This document shows, one piece after another, positions 45,282 to 54,300 of a DNA stretch of 64,000 nt (position 1 is its first letter; each line of letters opens with the position of its first letter). Below the pieces are notes generated by a model that saw only the letters and a list, made by a program, of their open reading frames with translations, searched no databases and was not told the DNA's origin. The stretch covers positions 310,001-374,000 of the forward strand of contig NZ_JABWGN010000006.1 of assembly GCF_013363975.1 (NCBI RefSeq). The letters are read 5' to 3'. The position numbers and the translations under genes were made by a program. The DNA comes from Nonomuraea montanisoli (lineage in GTDB: Bacteria; Actinomycetota; Actinomycetes; Streptosporangiales; Streptosporangiaceae).

Positions 45282-46322
45282 TCAGCCGAGCGTGGCGGTG
45301 TCGATGACGAACCGGTAGCGGACGTCGGAGGCCAGGACGCGCTGGTAGGCCTCGTTGATCTGGTCGGCCGAGATCAGCTCGATGTCGGCGCCGAAGCGGT
45401 GCTCGGCGCAGAAGTCCAGCATCTCCTGCGTCTCGGCGATGCCGCCGATCATCGACCCGGCGTAGGAGCGCCGGGCACCGATGAGGGAGAACACGTTGAG
45501 GCTCAGCGGCTCGCCGGGGGCGCCGACGTTGACCAGCGTGCCGTCGACGGCGAGCAGGCCGAGGTAGGCGTCGACGTCGATGCGGGCGCTGACCGTGTTG
45601 ACGATGAGGTCGAACCGGCCGGCCAGCCGCTCGAACGTGTCCGGGTCGCCGGTGGCGTGGTAGTGGTCGGCCCCGAGGCGCAGGCCGTCCTCCTGCTTCT
45701 TCAGCGACTGCGAGAGCACGGTGACCTCCGCGCCCATCGCGTGGGCGATCTTGACGGCCATGTGCCCGAGCCCGCCGAGCCCGACGACGGCGACCTTCTT
45801 GCCCGGGCCGGCGCCCCAGTGGCGCAGCGGCGAGTAGGTGGTGATGCCGGCGCACAGCAGCGGCGCCGCGGCCGCCAGGTCGATGCCCTCGGGCACCGAC
45901 AGGACGAAGTCGGCGTCGACGACGACGTGCGTGGAGTAGCCGCCCTGCGTGACGGTGCCGTCCCGGTCGGTGCCCGCGTAGGTGGGCACCATCCCCTCGA
46001 GGCAGTACTGCTCGTCGCCGTTGCGGCAGTTGACGCACCGGCCGCAGGAGTTGACCATGCAGCCGACGCCGACGCGGTCGCCCACCCGGTGCCGGGTGAC
46101 GTCGGCGCCGACCTCGGCGACGATGCCGACGATCTCGTGGCCGGGGACCACGGGGTAGGGCTGGAGTCCCCAGTCGCCGTTGACGGTGTGGATGTCGGAG
46201 TGGCAGATGCCGGCGTACTTGATCTCGATGAGGACGTCGTTGGCGCCGACGGCGCGCCGTTCGATGACCGTGGGGGCCAGCGGCGCGGCGGCGGCCGGTG
46301 CGGCGTAGGCGTGGACACGCAT
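45282..46322 (-). CDS. Zinc-dependent NAD(P) alcohol dehydrogenase (YahK/cinnamyl-ADH type)
   Basis: A 346-residue MDR enzyme. Catalytic zinc ligands C40 (GICHSDIH) and H62-E63 (GHEIVG); structural zinc ligands C93, C96, C99 and C107. The cofactor loop is GLGGLGHMAVK, followed by SQSLKKQEDGLRLGADHY as in YahK-type NADPH aldehyde reductases. The ATG at 46322 gives the standard start. It is divergent from HelR across 300 bases. Confidence 0.92.
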   Translation of the reverse strand: MRVHAYAAPAAAAPLAPTVIERRAVGANDVLIEIKYAGICHSDIHTVNGDWGLQPYPVVPGHEIVGIVAEVGADVTRHRVGDRVGVGCMVNSCGRCVNCRNGDEQYCLEGMVPTYAGTDRDGTVTQGGYSTHVVVDADFVLSVPEGIDLAAAAPLLCAGITTYSPLRHWGAGPGKKVAVVGLGGLGHMAVKIAHAMGAEVTVLSQSLKKQEDGLRLGADHYHATGDPDTFERLAGRFDLIVNTVSARIDVDAYLGLLAVDGTLVNVGAPGEPLSLNVFSLIGARRSYAGSMIGGIAETQEMLDFCAEHRFGADIELISADQINEAYQRVLASDVRYRFVIDTATLG

Positions 46323-46624
46323 GAAGATCGCTCCTTTGGTGCGGGGTCGTTCCCCGTGCATAGGGCCAGGTGAGGTGGCCGCTGTCCATCCAAGACGCCA
46401 GCGCGGACGGGAGGAAGGCACTGCTGAAGGGTGTAACGACAGGGCACCCCTCGCGGGCGGAGGAGAAGCGGAGGGCCGAACCCGGCGCGAACCGGGCGAG
46501 TCGCTCGCGGAAATGCCGCTCACCTGGGCGGTTGCGGCATGCCTGGCGGGAGGGGTACGCTCACATGCTCAATCCCAAAAATGAGCGGCGCTTCACAGAC
46601 CTCCCGTAAGGAGAATACCACGGC
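46323..46624. other. Divergent intergenic region between ADH and HelR
   Basis: About 300 bases with no supported gene. The left end holds the ADH ribosome site (AAAGGAG) and promoter; the right third holds the HelR promoter and rifamycin-element-like site. A short plus-strand frame from 46321 is not supported. Confidence 0.6.
46527..46561 (+). promoter_or_regulatory. Candidate rifamycin-associated element and HelR promoter
   Basis: The sequence at 46527-46545 matches the remembered 19-bp RAE inverted repeat at about 14 of 19 positions, including the intact core TTGCGGCA. TTGCGG (46532-46537) also serves as a -35 box, with TACGCT (46556-46561) 18 bp downstream. In other actinomycetes the RAE overlaps promoters of rifamycin-resistance genes, including helR. 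The RAE consensus was recalled, not looked up. Confidence 0.45.
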
Positions 46625-48895
46625 ATGAGTCAGCGTCAAGATGCTCTCGCGGAAGCCCTTGACAAGGAACAGGCCACTGTTTCGATGCTCTACGGCCACC
46701 TCGACGCGGCCAGGGCCCGGGCGGAGGAGGCGTTGCGGGCGGCGTACCTGCGGTCGGGCGGCACCCGGCAGGCCCGGGTCGAGCGGGAGGTGGTGGCGGC
46801 CGAGCAGGCGCGGCGGCTGGCCCGACTGCGGGCCGTGGAGCGCGGCCTGTGCTTCGGCCGGATCGACGACGTCGCCGGGCGGACGCTGTACGTCGGCCGG
46901 ATCGGGCTGCGCGACGACGAGCACGAGTCGGTGCTGATCGACTGGCGCGCCCCGGCCGCCCGCCCCTTCTACGTCGCCACGGCCGGCGACCCCGACGGCC
47001 TGCTGCGCCGCCGCCACCTGCACCTGAAGCAGCGCACGGTGATCGGCCTGGACGACGAGGTCTTCGACCTGGAGCGCATGAGCGCCGGCGACCGGCGCAC
47101 GCTCGTCGGCGAGGCGGCGCTGCTGGCCGCGCTGCGGCGGGGCCGCACCGGCCGGATGGGCGACGTCGTGGCCACCATCCAGACCGAGCAGGACCGGGTG
47201 ATCCGCTCCTCGCTGCAGGGCGCCCTGGTCGTGCAGGGCGGTCCCGGCACCGGCAAGACGGTCGCCGCGCTGCACCGCGCCGCGTACCTGCTCTACACCC
47301 ACCGCGACACGCTGGAACGGCGGGGGGTGCTGGTGATCGGCCCCAACGCGATGTTCCTGCGCTACATCGGCCAGGTGCTGCCGTCGCTGGGGGAGACGCA
47401 GGTCGTCATGGCGACGCTCGCCGAGCTGTTCCCGGGCGTGCGGGCCACGGCGTCCGACGATCCGGCGACCGCCGCGGTCAAGGGCGACGTGCGGATGGCG
47501 CGCGTCGTGCGGGACGCGGTGCGCGCCCGCCAGCGCGTTCCCCGCGGCGACCTGGAGGTGCCGCTCGACGGGCTGACGCTGCGGGTGCCGCACGAGACCT
47601 GCGTGCGGCTGCGTGACCGGGCGCGCGCGGTGCGGCTGAGCCACAACATGGCGCGCAAGCTGTACGTCACCGAGCTGCTCAAGGAACTGGCCCGGGCCGA
47701 GGCGCGGGCGCTGGAGGACTCGCTGCGCCTGGCCGAGATGGAGCTGGAGGACCCGGAGCTGGACGGGCCGCTCGACCTGGAGGACGAGCTGGACGAGGTG
47801 GACATCGACCTGGCCGCCCGCCGGCTGTGGCAGGAGCCGCCCGTGCGCGCGGCGATCGACGCGCTGTGGCCCGAGCTGACCCCGCAGCGGTTGATCTCCG
47901 AGCTGCTGTCCGACTCCGACACGCTGTGGGACGTGTGCCCGTCCGGCCTGGACTGGCCCGCGCTCGTCCGGCCGGCCGGCGCGCCGTGGACGGCCGGCGA
48001 CGTCCCGCTGCTGGACGAGGCCGCCGAACTGCTCGGCGAGGACGACTCGGCGGCCCGCGTCGCCTCCCGCGAGGCCGAGGCCGAGTGGTCGGAGCAGGAG
48101 CTCTACGCCCGCGAGGTGCTGGAGTCCACGGGCCTCATGGACGAGGGCGTCTTCCAGCGGGCCGACGTGCTGGCCGGCCGGCACGCCGACGACGGCGAGG
48201 AGCCGACCACCGCCGAGCGGGCCGCGGCCGACCGGACGTGGGCCTACGGCCACGTGATCGTGGACGAGGCGCAGGAGCTGTCGGCGATGGCCTGGCGGGC
48301 GGTGATGCGGCGGGTCCCGGCCAAGTCGCTGACGATCGTGGGCGACATCGCGCAGACCGGCTCGGCGGCCGGCGCCCGTTCCTGGGCGCAGGCGCTGGAC
48401 CCGCACCTGGAGGGCCGCTGGCGGGAGGAGCGGCTGCTGGTCAACTACCGGACGCCGGTGGAGATCATGCGGGTGGCGGCCGACGTGCTGGCCTCGGTGG
48501 CGCCGGGGGAGGAGCCGCCGCGGTCGGTGCGCGAGGGCGGGGCCGAGCCGCGGGCGGTGCGGTGCGCGACGGCCGGGCTGCCGGCGCTGGTGGCCGGCGA
48601 GCTGGCCGCCGTGGGGGACGGCCGCGTCGGCGTGATCGTCCCGGACGCCCGGCACGCGGAGGTGGCGGCGCTGTTCCCGGGGGAGGACCTGGAGGAGCCG
48701 GTGGTGGCGCTGACCGTGACGCAGTCCAAGGGGCTGGAGTTCGACGCGGTCGTGGTGGTCGACCCGGCCGGGATCCTCGCGCAGTCGCCCCAGGGTGGCC
48801 AGGACCTGTACGTGGCGGTGACGCGGGCCACGCGCCGGCTGACGGTCGTGCACGACGGCGACCTGCCGGAGGTGCTGTCGCGGCTGCGCCAGTGA
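46625..48895 (+). CDS. helR: HelR, helicase-like RNA polymerase recycling and rifamycin-protection factor
   Basis: A 756-residue HelD-class SF1 ATPase. The N-terminal coiled region enters the RNA polymerase channels; Walker A QGGPGTGKTVAALHRAAYLL near 204-223, DEAQE near 546, the SF1 motif NYRTPVEIMRVAADVL and the C-terminal VTQSKGLEFDAVVVVDP and YVAVTRATRRL are all present. HelR displaces rifamycins from RNA polymerase in Streptomyces. The length and the short acidic insertion (LDLEDELDEVDID) agree with the HelR subgroup rather than Bacillus HelD. AAGGAG lies 11 bases before the ATG. Confidence 0.88.
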   Translation: MSQRQDALAEALDKEQATVSMLYGHLDAARARAEEALRAAYLRSGGTRQARVEREVVAAEQARRLARLRAVERGLCFGRIDDVAGRTLYVGRIGLRDDEHESVLIDWRAPAARPFYVATAGDPDGLLRRRHLHLKQRTVIGLDDEVFDLERMSAGDRRTLVGEAALLAALRRGRTGRMGDVVATIQTEQDRVIRSSLQGALVVQGGPGTGKTVAALHRAAYLLYTHRDTLERRGVLVIGPNAMFLRYIGQVLPSLGETQVVMATLAELFPGVRATASDDPATAAVKGDVRMARVVRDAVRARQRVPRGDLEVPLDGLTLRVPHETCVRLRDRARAVRLSHNMARKLYVTELLKELARAEARALEDSLRLAEMELEDPELDGPLDLEDELDEVDIDLAARRLWQEPPVRAAIDALWPELTPQRLISELLSDSDTLWDVCPSGLDWPALVRPAGAPWTAGDVPLLDEAAELLGEDDSAARVASREAEAEWSEQELYAREVLESTGLMDEGVFQRADVLAGRHADDGEEPTTAERAAADRTWAYGHVIVDEAQELSAMAWRAVMRRVPAKSLTIVGDIAQTGSAAGARSWAQALDPHLEGRWREERLLVNYRTPVEIMRVAADVLASVAPGEEPPRSVREGGAEPRAVRCATAGLPALVAGELAAVGDGRVGVIVPDARHAEVAALFPGEDLEEPVVALTVTQSKGLEFDAVVVVDPAGILAQSPQGGQDLYVAVTRATRRLTVVHDGDLPEVLSRLRQ

Positions 48896-48913
48896 GATCT
48901 ACTTTGTAAAGGC
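48896..48913 (+). repeat. 18-bp direct repeat, copy 2
   Basis: GATCTACTTTGTAAAGGC begins at the base after the HelR stop codon and runs into the terminator hairpin. It is identical to the copies at 41815 and 50802. Confidence 0.85.
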
Positions 48914-48946
48914 CCAGGCCGCCCCGGCTTCGGGGCGGCCTGGGCC
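48911..48946. terminator. Bidirectional terminator hairpin
   Basis: GGCCCAGGCCGCCCCG (48911-48926) pairs perfectly with CGGGGCGGCCTGGGCC (48931-48946) across a GCTT loop. It sits exactly between the HelR stop and the stop of the minus-strand pseudogene. On the minus strand it is followed by TTTACAAAG. Confidence 0.8.
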
Positions 48947-50584
48947 TCACGGCGCCTGGAACCATGCCTTGACCTGGTCCATCACCCGGCCTGGGACAGG
49001 GTCGTCCGGAAGGTAGATGCGTAACTGGCCGCGTCCGCCCAGGGCTCCGAACTCCTTGGTGACCGCCGTCATGTGCCCCTCCGGCGAGACGTGGACGTTG
49101 GAGTCGGCGGCGATCACCACATGCCCGGTGCGCCGGGCGATGTCCAGCGGGTAGCGGCCGGCGCCGATGTTGCAGTTGGCGAGCAGGATGACGTCGTGCC
49201 GCTGAAGCCCCGGACTGTTCAGCAGCAGCGCCGCGGTCTGCTTGGCGTCCAGGGTGTGCTCGCCGATCATGTTGCCGTCCTCCGTGCCGTGCCCGTCGAC
49301 ATAGAAGGCGCCGTCGACGCGCTTGACGTTGCGGGCCGACACCGTCAGGGCCCGGTCGCCCGGGTGGTCGAGGTCGCGCAGCCACACGCCGGCGTCCGTC
49401 CGCTCGACGTGCTCGTCGAGGTGGTGGCGCAGCTCGGGGGTGAGCGGGGGTCTCATCCGCGGCACCGCGATCGCGACCGAGTCGGCGGCGCGGCCGTCGG
49501 GGACCTGCACGACCAGCAGGTGCCGCTCGTGCCACGATTCCTGTACGGCCAGCACCTTCAGCCGTACGCCTGCCCGGAAGAGGGCGTGGGCGGGCTTGCC
49601 CGACAGGCCGGAGACGTCGACGTACTCGCCGGGCCCTGATTATCAGCCGCACGCTTTCCGGCTGTTCGCCCAGGCGGGTGGGGGTGTCGACGCCTTCCAG
49701 CAGCCCGTGGAAGCTCACGGTGGCGCCGGGGCGCATGCCCGCGGGCAGCCGGTCGACGGGGACCCGAGTGAGGACGCTCTCCTGCCGGTGCGTCCCGGTG
49801 GCGTGCTGGGTCAGCAGGTCGAAGCGGTGCATGAGGCCGTCGTGCCAGCCGCCCACGCCGAGCCGGTCGAACGAGGGCCGCAGCGCGGCCAGCGCGTCCC
49901 TGCGCGTGGCGAAGTCGGTGGGAGCCAGCCGGTTGTCGCCCATGGTGAAGTGCCCGGGCTCGTGCGTGTCCTGGCCGAAGGTGTAGACGTCGGTGCGCCT
50001 GATGCCGCCGGCCACGCTCCGGCTCAGCTCGGCGCTGCCGTAGTCCTGGTGGACGGCGTCGCCTGACCGGTACGTGGCCGGCACGTCCATGCCGAGTGCC
50101 CGCGCGACCAGGGCCGCGGCCTCCACTCGGGTGGCGGACTCCCCGGTGTGGCGCACCGCGGTCACCCCGTCGGCGAAGGTGACGACGTCGGCGTGCAGGT
50201 CCTCGACGTCCAGGGGCCGCGAGTGGCGCACGCCGGTGGCGACGCTCTCGTGCAGGCCGCCGTGCAGGTCGTACTCGGCGAGCGTCGTGTGCGGGTCGTG
50301 CGCCCCCCACGCCGCGGGACCGTGATCCGGCGCGGCCGGGTCGTGCGGCGTGCCGTCGCCGCCCGGCCTGCCGACGTGCGGGTTCCAGCTCGCCCAGTGG
50401 GCGTCCGCGGCGCCGACGGCTCCCGAGGTGACGCCCTTCAGCAGCCGCGTCAGGTCGAGCCGGCTTCCGCGAACGCCTCACGCATGTCGTGGAGCACGCC
50501 GCGGATGCGCTCGGCCACCTGGGCCGAGGCCTGCCCGGACCGCGCGAGGGCAAGGGGCGAAGCGGTGTAGCCGTCGCCCGTCAT
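48947..50584 (-). pseudogene. Frameshifted polymorphic-toxin-like gene (WXG/EspC-like, ART-like, caspase-fold)
   Basis: A gene starts at ATG 50584 with GGAGG upstream and ends at 48947. Residues 1-40 (SGQASAQVAERIRGVLHDMR) resemble WXG100/EspC-type secretion domains. The frame then breaks near 50460 (one base lost: GEAGS versus LDLTRLLKGVTS). The second segment includes RVPVDRLPAGMRPGATVSFH and ESVRLIIRA, an ADP-ribosyltransferase-like stretch. A second break near 49640 leads into GEYVDVSGLSGKPAHALFRA. The C-terminal 200 residues have a clan-CD caspase look: YVDGHGTEDGNMIG (His) and LLANCNIGAGRYPLDIARRT (Cys). Two single-base shifts make it a pseudogene unless they are sequencing errors. Confidence 0.65.
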
Positions 50585-50633
50585 ATCCCGCTGACCTCCC
50601 CCGTCACACCGGTATCGTACAGCTCGTCCGAAT

Positions 50634-50804
50634 TCACTCCTGCCTGCGCGCCGCCCGCCTGAGCTCGTCGAGGATCTCGAATTCCTCCGCCGTCAGGTCG
50701 CCCGCCACGCTCAGGGTTCCCTCGGAGGTGTGGATGATGATCGGCTCAGGCCGCTCGTCCTGCTCCGGGAGGACCTCGAAGAGCGGCGGTCGCGCCGACG
50801 TGAT
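50634..50804 (-). pseudogene. 5'-truncated small ORF upstream of the toxin-like gene
   Basis: An open frame ends at TGA 50634-50636 with typical codon bias and reads RPEPIIIHTSEGTLSVAGDL then TAEEFEILDELRRAARRQE. It has no start codon before the in-frame TAG that ends the MarR gene and that lies within copy 3 of the 18-bp repeat. The true 5' end therefore seems to have been replaced at the repeat. The family is not recognised. It is 49 bases upstream of the toxin-like gene in the same direction. Confidence 0.5.
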
Positions 50805-50819
50805 CTACTTTGTAAAGGC
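50802..50819 (+). repeat. 18-bp direct repeat, copy 3
   Basis: GATCTACTTTGTAAAGGC, here inside the 3' end of the MarR gene, which uses it to encode its last residues A-F-T-K and its TAG stop. Identical and same orientation as copies 1 and 2; with copy 1 it shares GTG before and G after. Confidence 0.85.
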
Positions 50820-51296
50820 GCCGGGATTGTCCGCCTCGCCCTGCTCCTCGGCGAACAGGTCCTCGGCGACAGCGTGGATGCGGTGGACGACCATGTCGAG
50901 GGCGCGCAGCGTGTCGGTGTCGAGGTGGTCGAGGATGCGGCGGTAGTGCTGGATGCCGTCGTCCTGGATGCGCTCGATGAGCTCGGTGCCCTCGGCGGTC
51001 AGCTCGACGCGGCGCACGCGCCGGTCGTGCGGGTCCTCGTGCCGGCTGACCAGGCCCTGGGCGACCAGGCGGTCGACGATGCCGGTGACCGTGCCGAGGC
51101 CGACGCCGAGGTCGTGGGCGAGCTCCTGGCCCGAGGCCGATCCGCGGACCGCCAGCACCATGACCACCTTGAGCTGACGCATCGTCAGGTTGGAGGTGAA
51201 CAGGGGCGACTGGTGCCGGGCGAAGGCCCGCCCGAGGTCGCGCTGGGTCTGCGTGATCCGGCGGATCAGGTCGTCGCGTTCGTCGTCCACTCTCAC
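50805..51296 (-). CDS. MarR family transcriptional regulator
   Basis: A 163-residue winged-helix regulator. TMRQLKVVMVLAVRGSASGQ and GVGLGTVTGIVDRLVAQGLV are the MarR helices, with the wing HEDPHDRRVRRVELTAEG. The last four residues come from the 18-bp repeat. Start GTG at 51296 or 51290; both have purine-rich sites upstream. It is divergent from the RND pump across a near-perfect 26-bp palindrome and is its likely repressor. Confidence 0.9.
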   Translation of the reverse strand: MRVDDERDDLIRRITQTQRDLGRAFARHQSPLFTSNLTMRQLKVVMVLAVRGSASGQELAHDLGVGLGTVTGIVDRLVAQGLVSRHEDPHDRRVRRVELTAEGTELIERIQDDGIQHYRRILDHLDTDTLRALDMVVHRIHAVAEDLFAEEQGEADNPGAFTK

Positions 51297-51302
51297 CTCT
51301 TC

Positions 51303-51328
51303 GCTTCCTGAGAAGCTTATCAGGAAGC
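51303..51328. promoter_or_regulatory. MarR operator between marR and RND genes
   Basis: Arms GCTTCCTGA (51303-51311) and TCAGGAAGC (51320-51328) are perfect, and the 8-base centre GAAGCTTA is itself almost symmetric, so only one base pair of 13 is mismatched. It lies between the divergent starts. Confidence 0.75.
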
Positions 51329-51397
51329 TCGCCTTGCCCTAAATATTCGCATGGAGCGAAGTGTTAGTCTCGGGGCGAACTCTTGGAGGGACCCCTC

Positions 51398-54300
51398 ATG
51401 ACCGCATTCGCCCGGTTGAGCCTTGCCAACCGCAGCCTTGTCGTCTTGGTCGCGCTCGTGCTCAGCGCATTCGGCGCGTTCACGATCCCGCAGTTGAAAC
51501 AGCAGTTGCTGCCGTCGCTGGCCTTCCCCGGCGCCTTCGTGATCGCCTCCTACCCGGGGGCGTCGCCGGAGATCGTGGAGGACCAGGTCACCGAGCCGCT
51601 GGAGGAGGCCTTCCAGGGGCTCGACGGCATGGAGAAGATGACCTCGACGTCGAAGGAGGGGCTGGCGCAGGTCCAGGTCTCCTTCGAGTACGGCACGGAC
51701 GTCGAGGCGTCGGTGAGCAAGATGCAGCAGGCCATCAGCCGGGTGCAGCCCCAGCTCCCGTCGGGGGTGGAGCCGCAGGTCGGCGCGGGCAACACCGATG
51801 ACATCCCGGTGATGGTGCTGGCGGTGGGCGACGGCGGCGACCCGCGGGCGATGGCCGACAAGCTGCGCCAGATCATGCTGCCGAAGCTGCAGGCCGTCGA
51901 GGGGGTACGGGAGGCGACGGTCTCGGGCACCCGCGACGAGGTCGTGACCATCACCCCGGACCTGGGCAAGATGGCCAAGGCCGGAGTGTCTCCGACGCAG
52001 ATCCCCGAGGTGCTCAAGGCCAACGGCACGCCGGTCCCGGCCGGGACGCTGACCTCCGACGGCAGGTCGCTGACGGTCCAGGTCGGGGCGCGGATCGACA
52101 GCGTGGCGAAGCTGAAGGGCCTGTACCTGACGCCCGCCCAGCCGCAGACCTCCGCCCAGGCCGCGCCGACCTCCCAGGCCCAGGCGGGCCGCCCCCAGCC
52201 GGGGCAGCCCCAGGCGGGCCGGCCGCAGACGGCGCAGGCCCAGCCGGCCGCGCCCAAGCTCAAGCCGGTCAAGCTGGGTGACGTCGCCACCGTGGAGCGC
52301 GGCCTGGCCGACGCGACCTCGATCACGCGGACCAACGGCAAGACCAGCCTCGGCGTGTCGGTCACCATGACGCCCGACGGCAACGCGGTGAGCATCTCCC
52401 ATGACGTGCGCGAGGAGCTGCCCGAGCTGACCAAGGCGCTCGGCGACTCCACCGACACGGCGGTCGAGGTCATCTTCGACCAGGCCCCGTACGTGGAGGA
52501 GTCGATCGAGAACCTCACCACCGAGGGCCTGCTCGGCCTGGCGTTCGCGGTGCTCGTCATCCTGGTGTTCCTGCTGTCGATCCGCTCCACGCTGGTGACC
52601 GCGGTCTCGATCCCGCTGTCGGTCGTCATCGCCCTGATCGCGTTGTGGGCCGGCGACTACTCGCTCAACATGCTCACGCTGGGCGCGCTGACCATCGCGG
52701 TCGGCCGGGTGGTGGACGATTCGATCGTCGTGCTGGAGAACATCAAGCGCCACCTCGGCTACGGCGAGCCCAAGCTGCGGGCGATCCTGTCGGCGGTGCG
52801 CGAGGTGTCGGGCGCGGTGACGGCCTCGACGCTGACGACGGTCGCGGTGTTCGCGCCGATCGCGGTGGTCGGCGGCATGGTGGGCGAGCTGTTCGGGCCG
52901 TTCGCGGTCACGGTCGCGGTGGCGCTGATCGCCTCGCTGCTGGTGTCGCTGACGGTGATCCCGGTGCTGGCGTACTGGTTCCTCAAGGCGCCCGACCTGA
53001 CCCCCGAGCAGGCCCGCGCCCAGCGCGAGGAGGCCGAGGCCAAGGAGCTGCGCAGCCCGCTGCAGCGCGCCTACCTGCCGGTGCTGCGCTTCGCGACCCG
53101 CTTCAAGCTGGTGACGCTGCTCATCGGGGTGGTCGTCTTCGTCGGCACCATGGGCCTGGCCGGCCGGCTGGAGACCAACTTCCTCGACTCCTCCGGCCAG
53201 AACACGATCTCGGTCTCGCAGCGCATGCCGGCCGGCACCGATCTGGCCACCACCGACGCGGCGGCCAAGAAGGTCGAGGCCGTGCTGGACGACCTGGACG
53301 GCGTCGAGTCGTACCAGGTGACGGTCGGCGGCGGCAACGCGCTGCAGGGCGGGTTCGGCGGCGCGTCCGGCGCGGACCGGGCCTCGTACTCCCTGACGCT
53401 CGCCGAGAAGGCCGACACGCCGAAGGTGGAGCAGGCGCTGCGGGACCGGCTGTCCGGCATGACGGACGTCGGAGAGGTCCGCGTCGGCGGTTCGGGCGGC
53501 GGCGGGTTCTCCTCCGACACGGTCGACGTCATCGTGCAGGCGCCCGACGGCGCCGCGCTGAACGCGGCGGCCGACCAGGTCAAGGCGGCGATGGGCGAGG
53601 TGTCGGGCCTGCGGGACATCACCTCCAACCTGGAGGCCAGCGCGCCCCGCGTGGACGTGCGGGTGGACCGGGAGAAGGCGGCGGCCAAGGGCCTGACGGA
53701 GGCGCAGATCGGCCAGAGCGTGGCCCAGGCCTTCCGCGGCGCGCCCCTCGGCCAGCTCACCCTCGACGGGCGGGCCAGCGACCTGGTGCTGCGCGTCGGC
53801 GACGCCCCCGACGACGTCAAGGCGATCGAGAACCTCAAGCTGGCGACGGCGTCCGGCATGGTCAAGCTGTCCTCGGTGGCCGAGGTGCAGCAGGTGGCGG
53901 GCCCGACGCAGGTCACCCGCATCGACGGCGACCGCTCGGCCACGCTGTCGGCCAAGACCACGAGCAGCGACCTGGGCAGCGTCACGCAGGCGCTGAAGAC
54001 CCGCCTGGACAAGCTGAAGCTGTCCGGCGGCGCCACCCACCAGATCGGCGGCGCCTCGGCCGACCAGCAGCAGGCGTTCTCCGACCTGGGCATGGCCATG
54101 CTGGCGGCCATCGCGATCGTCTTCATGATCATGGTGGCGACGTTCCGCAGCTTCGCCCAGCCGCTCATCCTGCTGGTGTCGATCCCGTTCGCCGCGACCG
54201 GCGCCGTCGGCCTGCTCGTGGCGACCGGCACCGCGCTGGGCGTGCCGGCGCTGATCGGCATGCTCATGCTCATCGGCATCGTGGTGACGAACGCGATCGT

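Noticed and set aside
42784..46322. Secondary-metabolite cluster around the oxidoreductases
   Set aside because: The reductases are each paired with their own regulator and no synthase, carrier protein or tailoring set is present.
46321..46584. Plus-strand ORF in the ADH-HelR gap
   Set aside because: It starts antisense to the ADH start, lacks a ribosome site and covers the HelR promoter.
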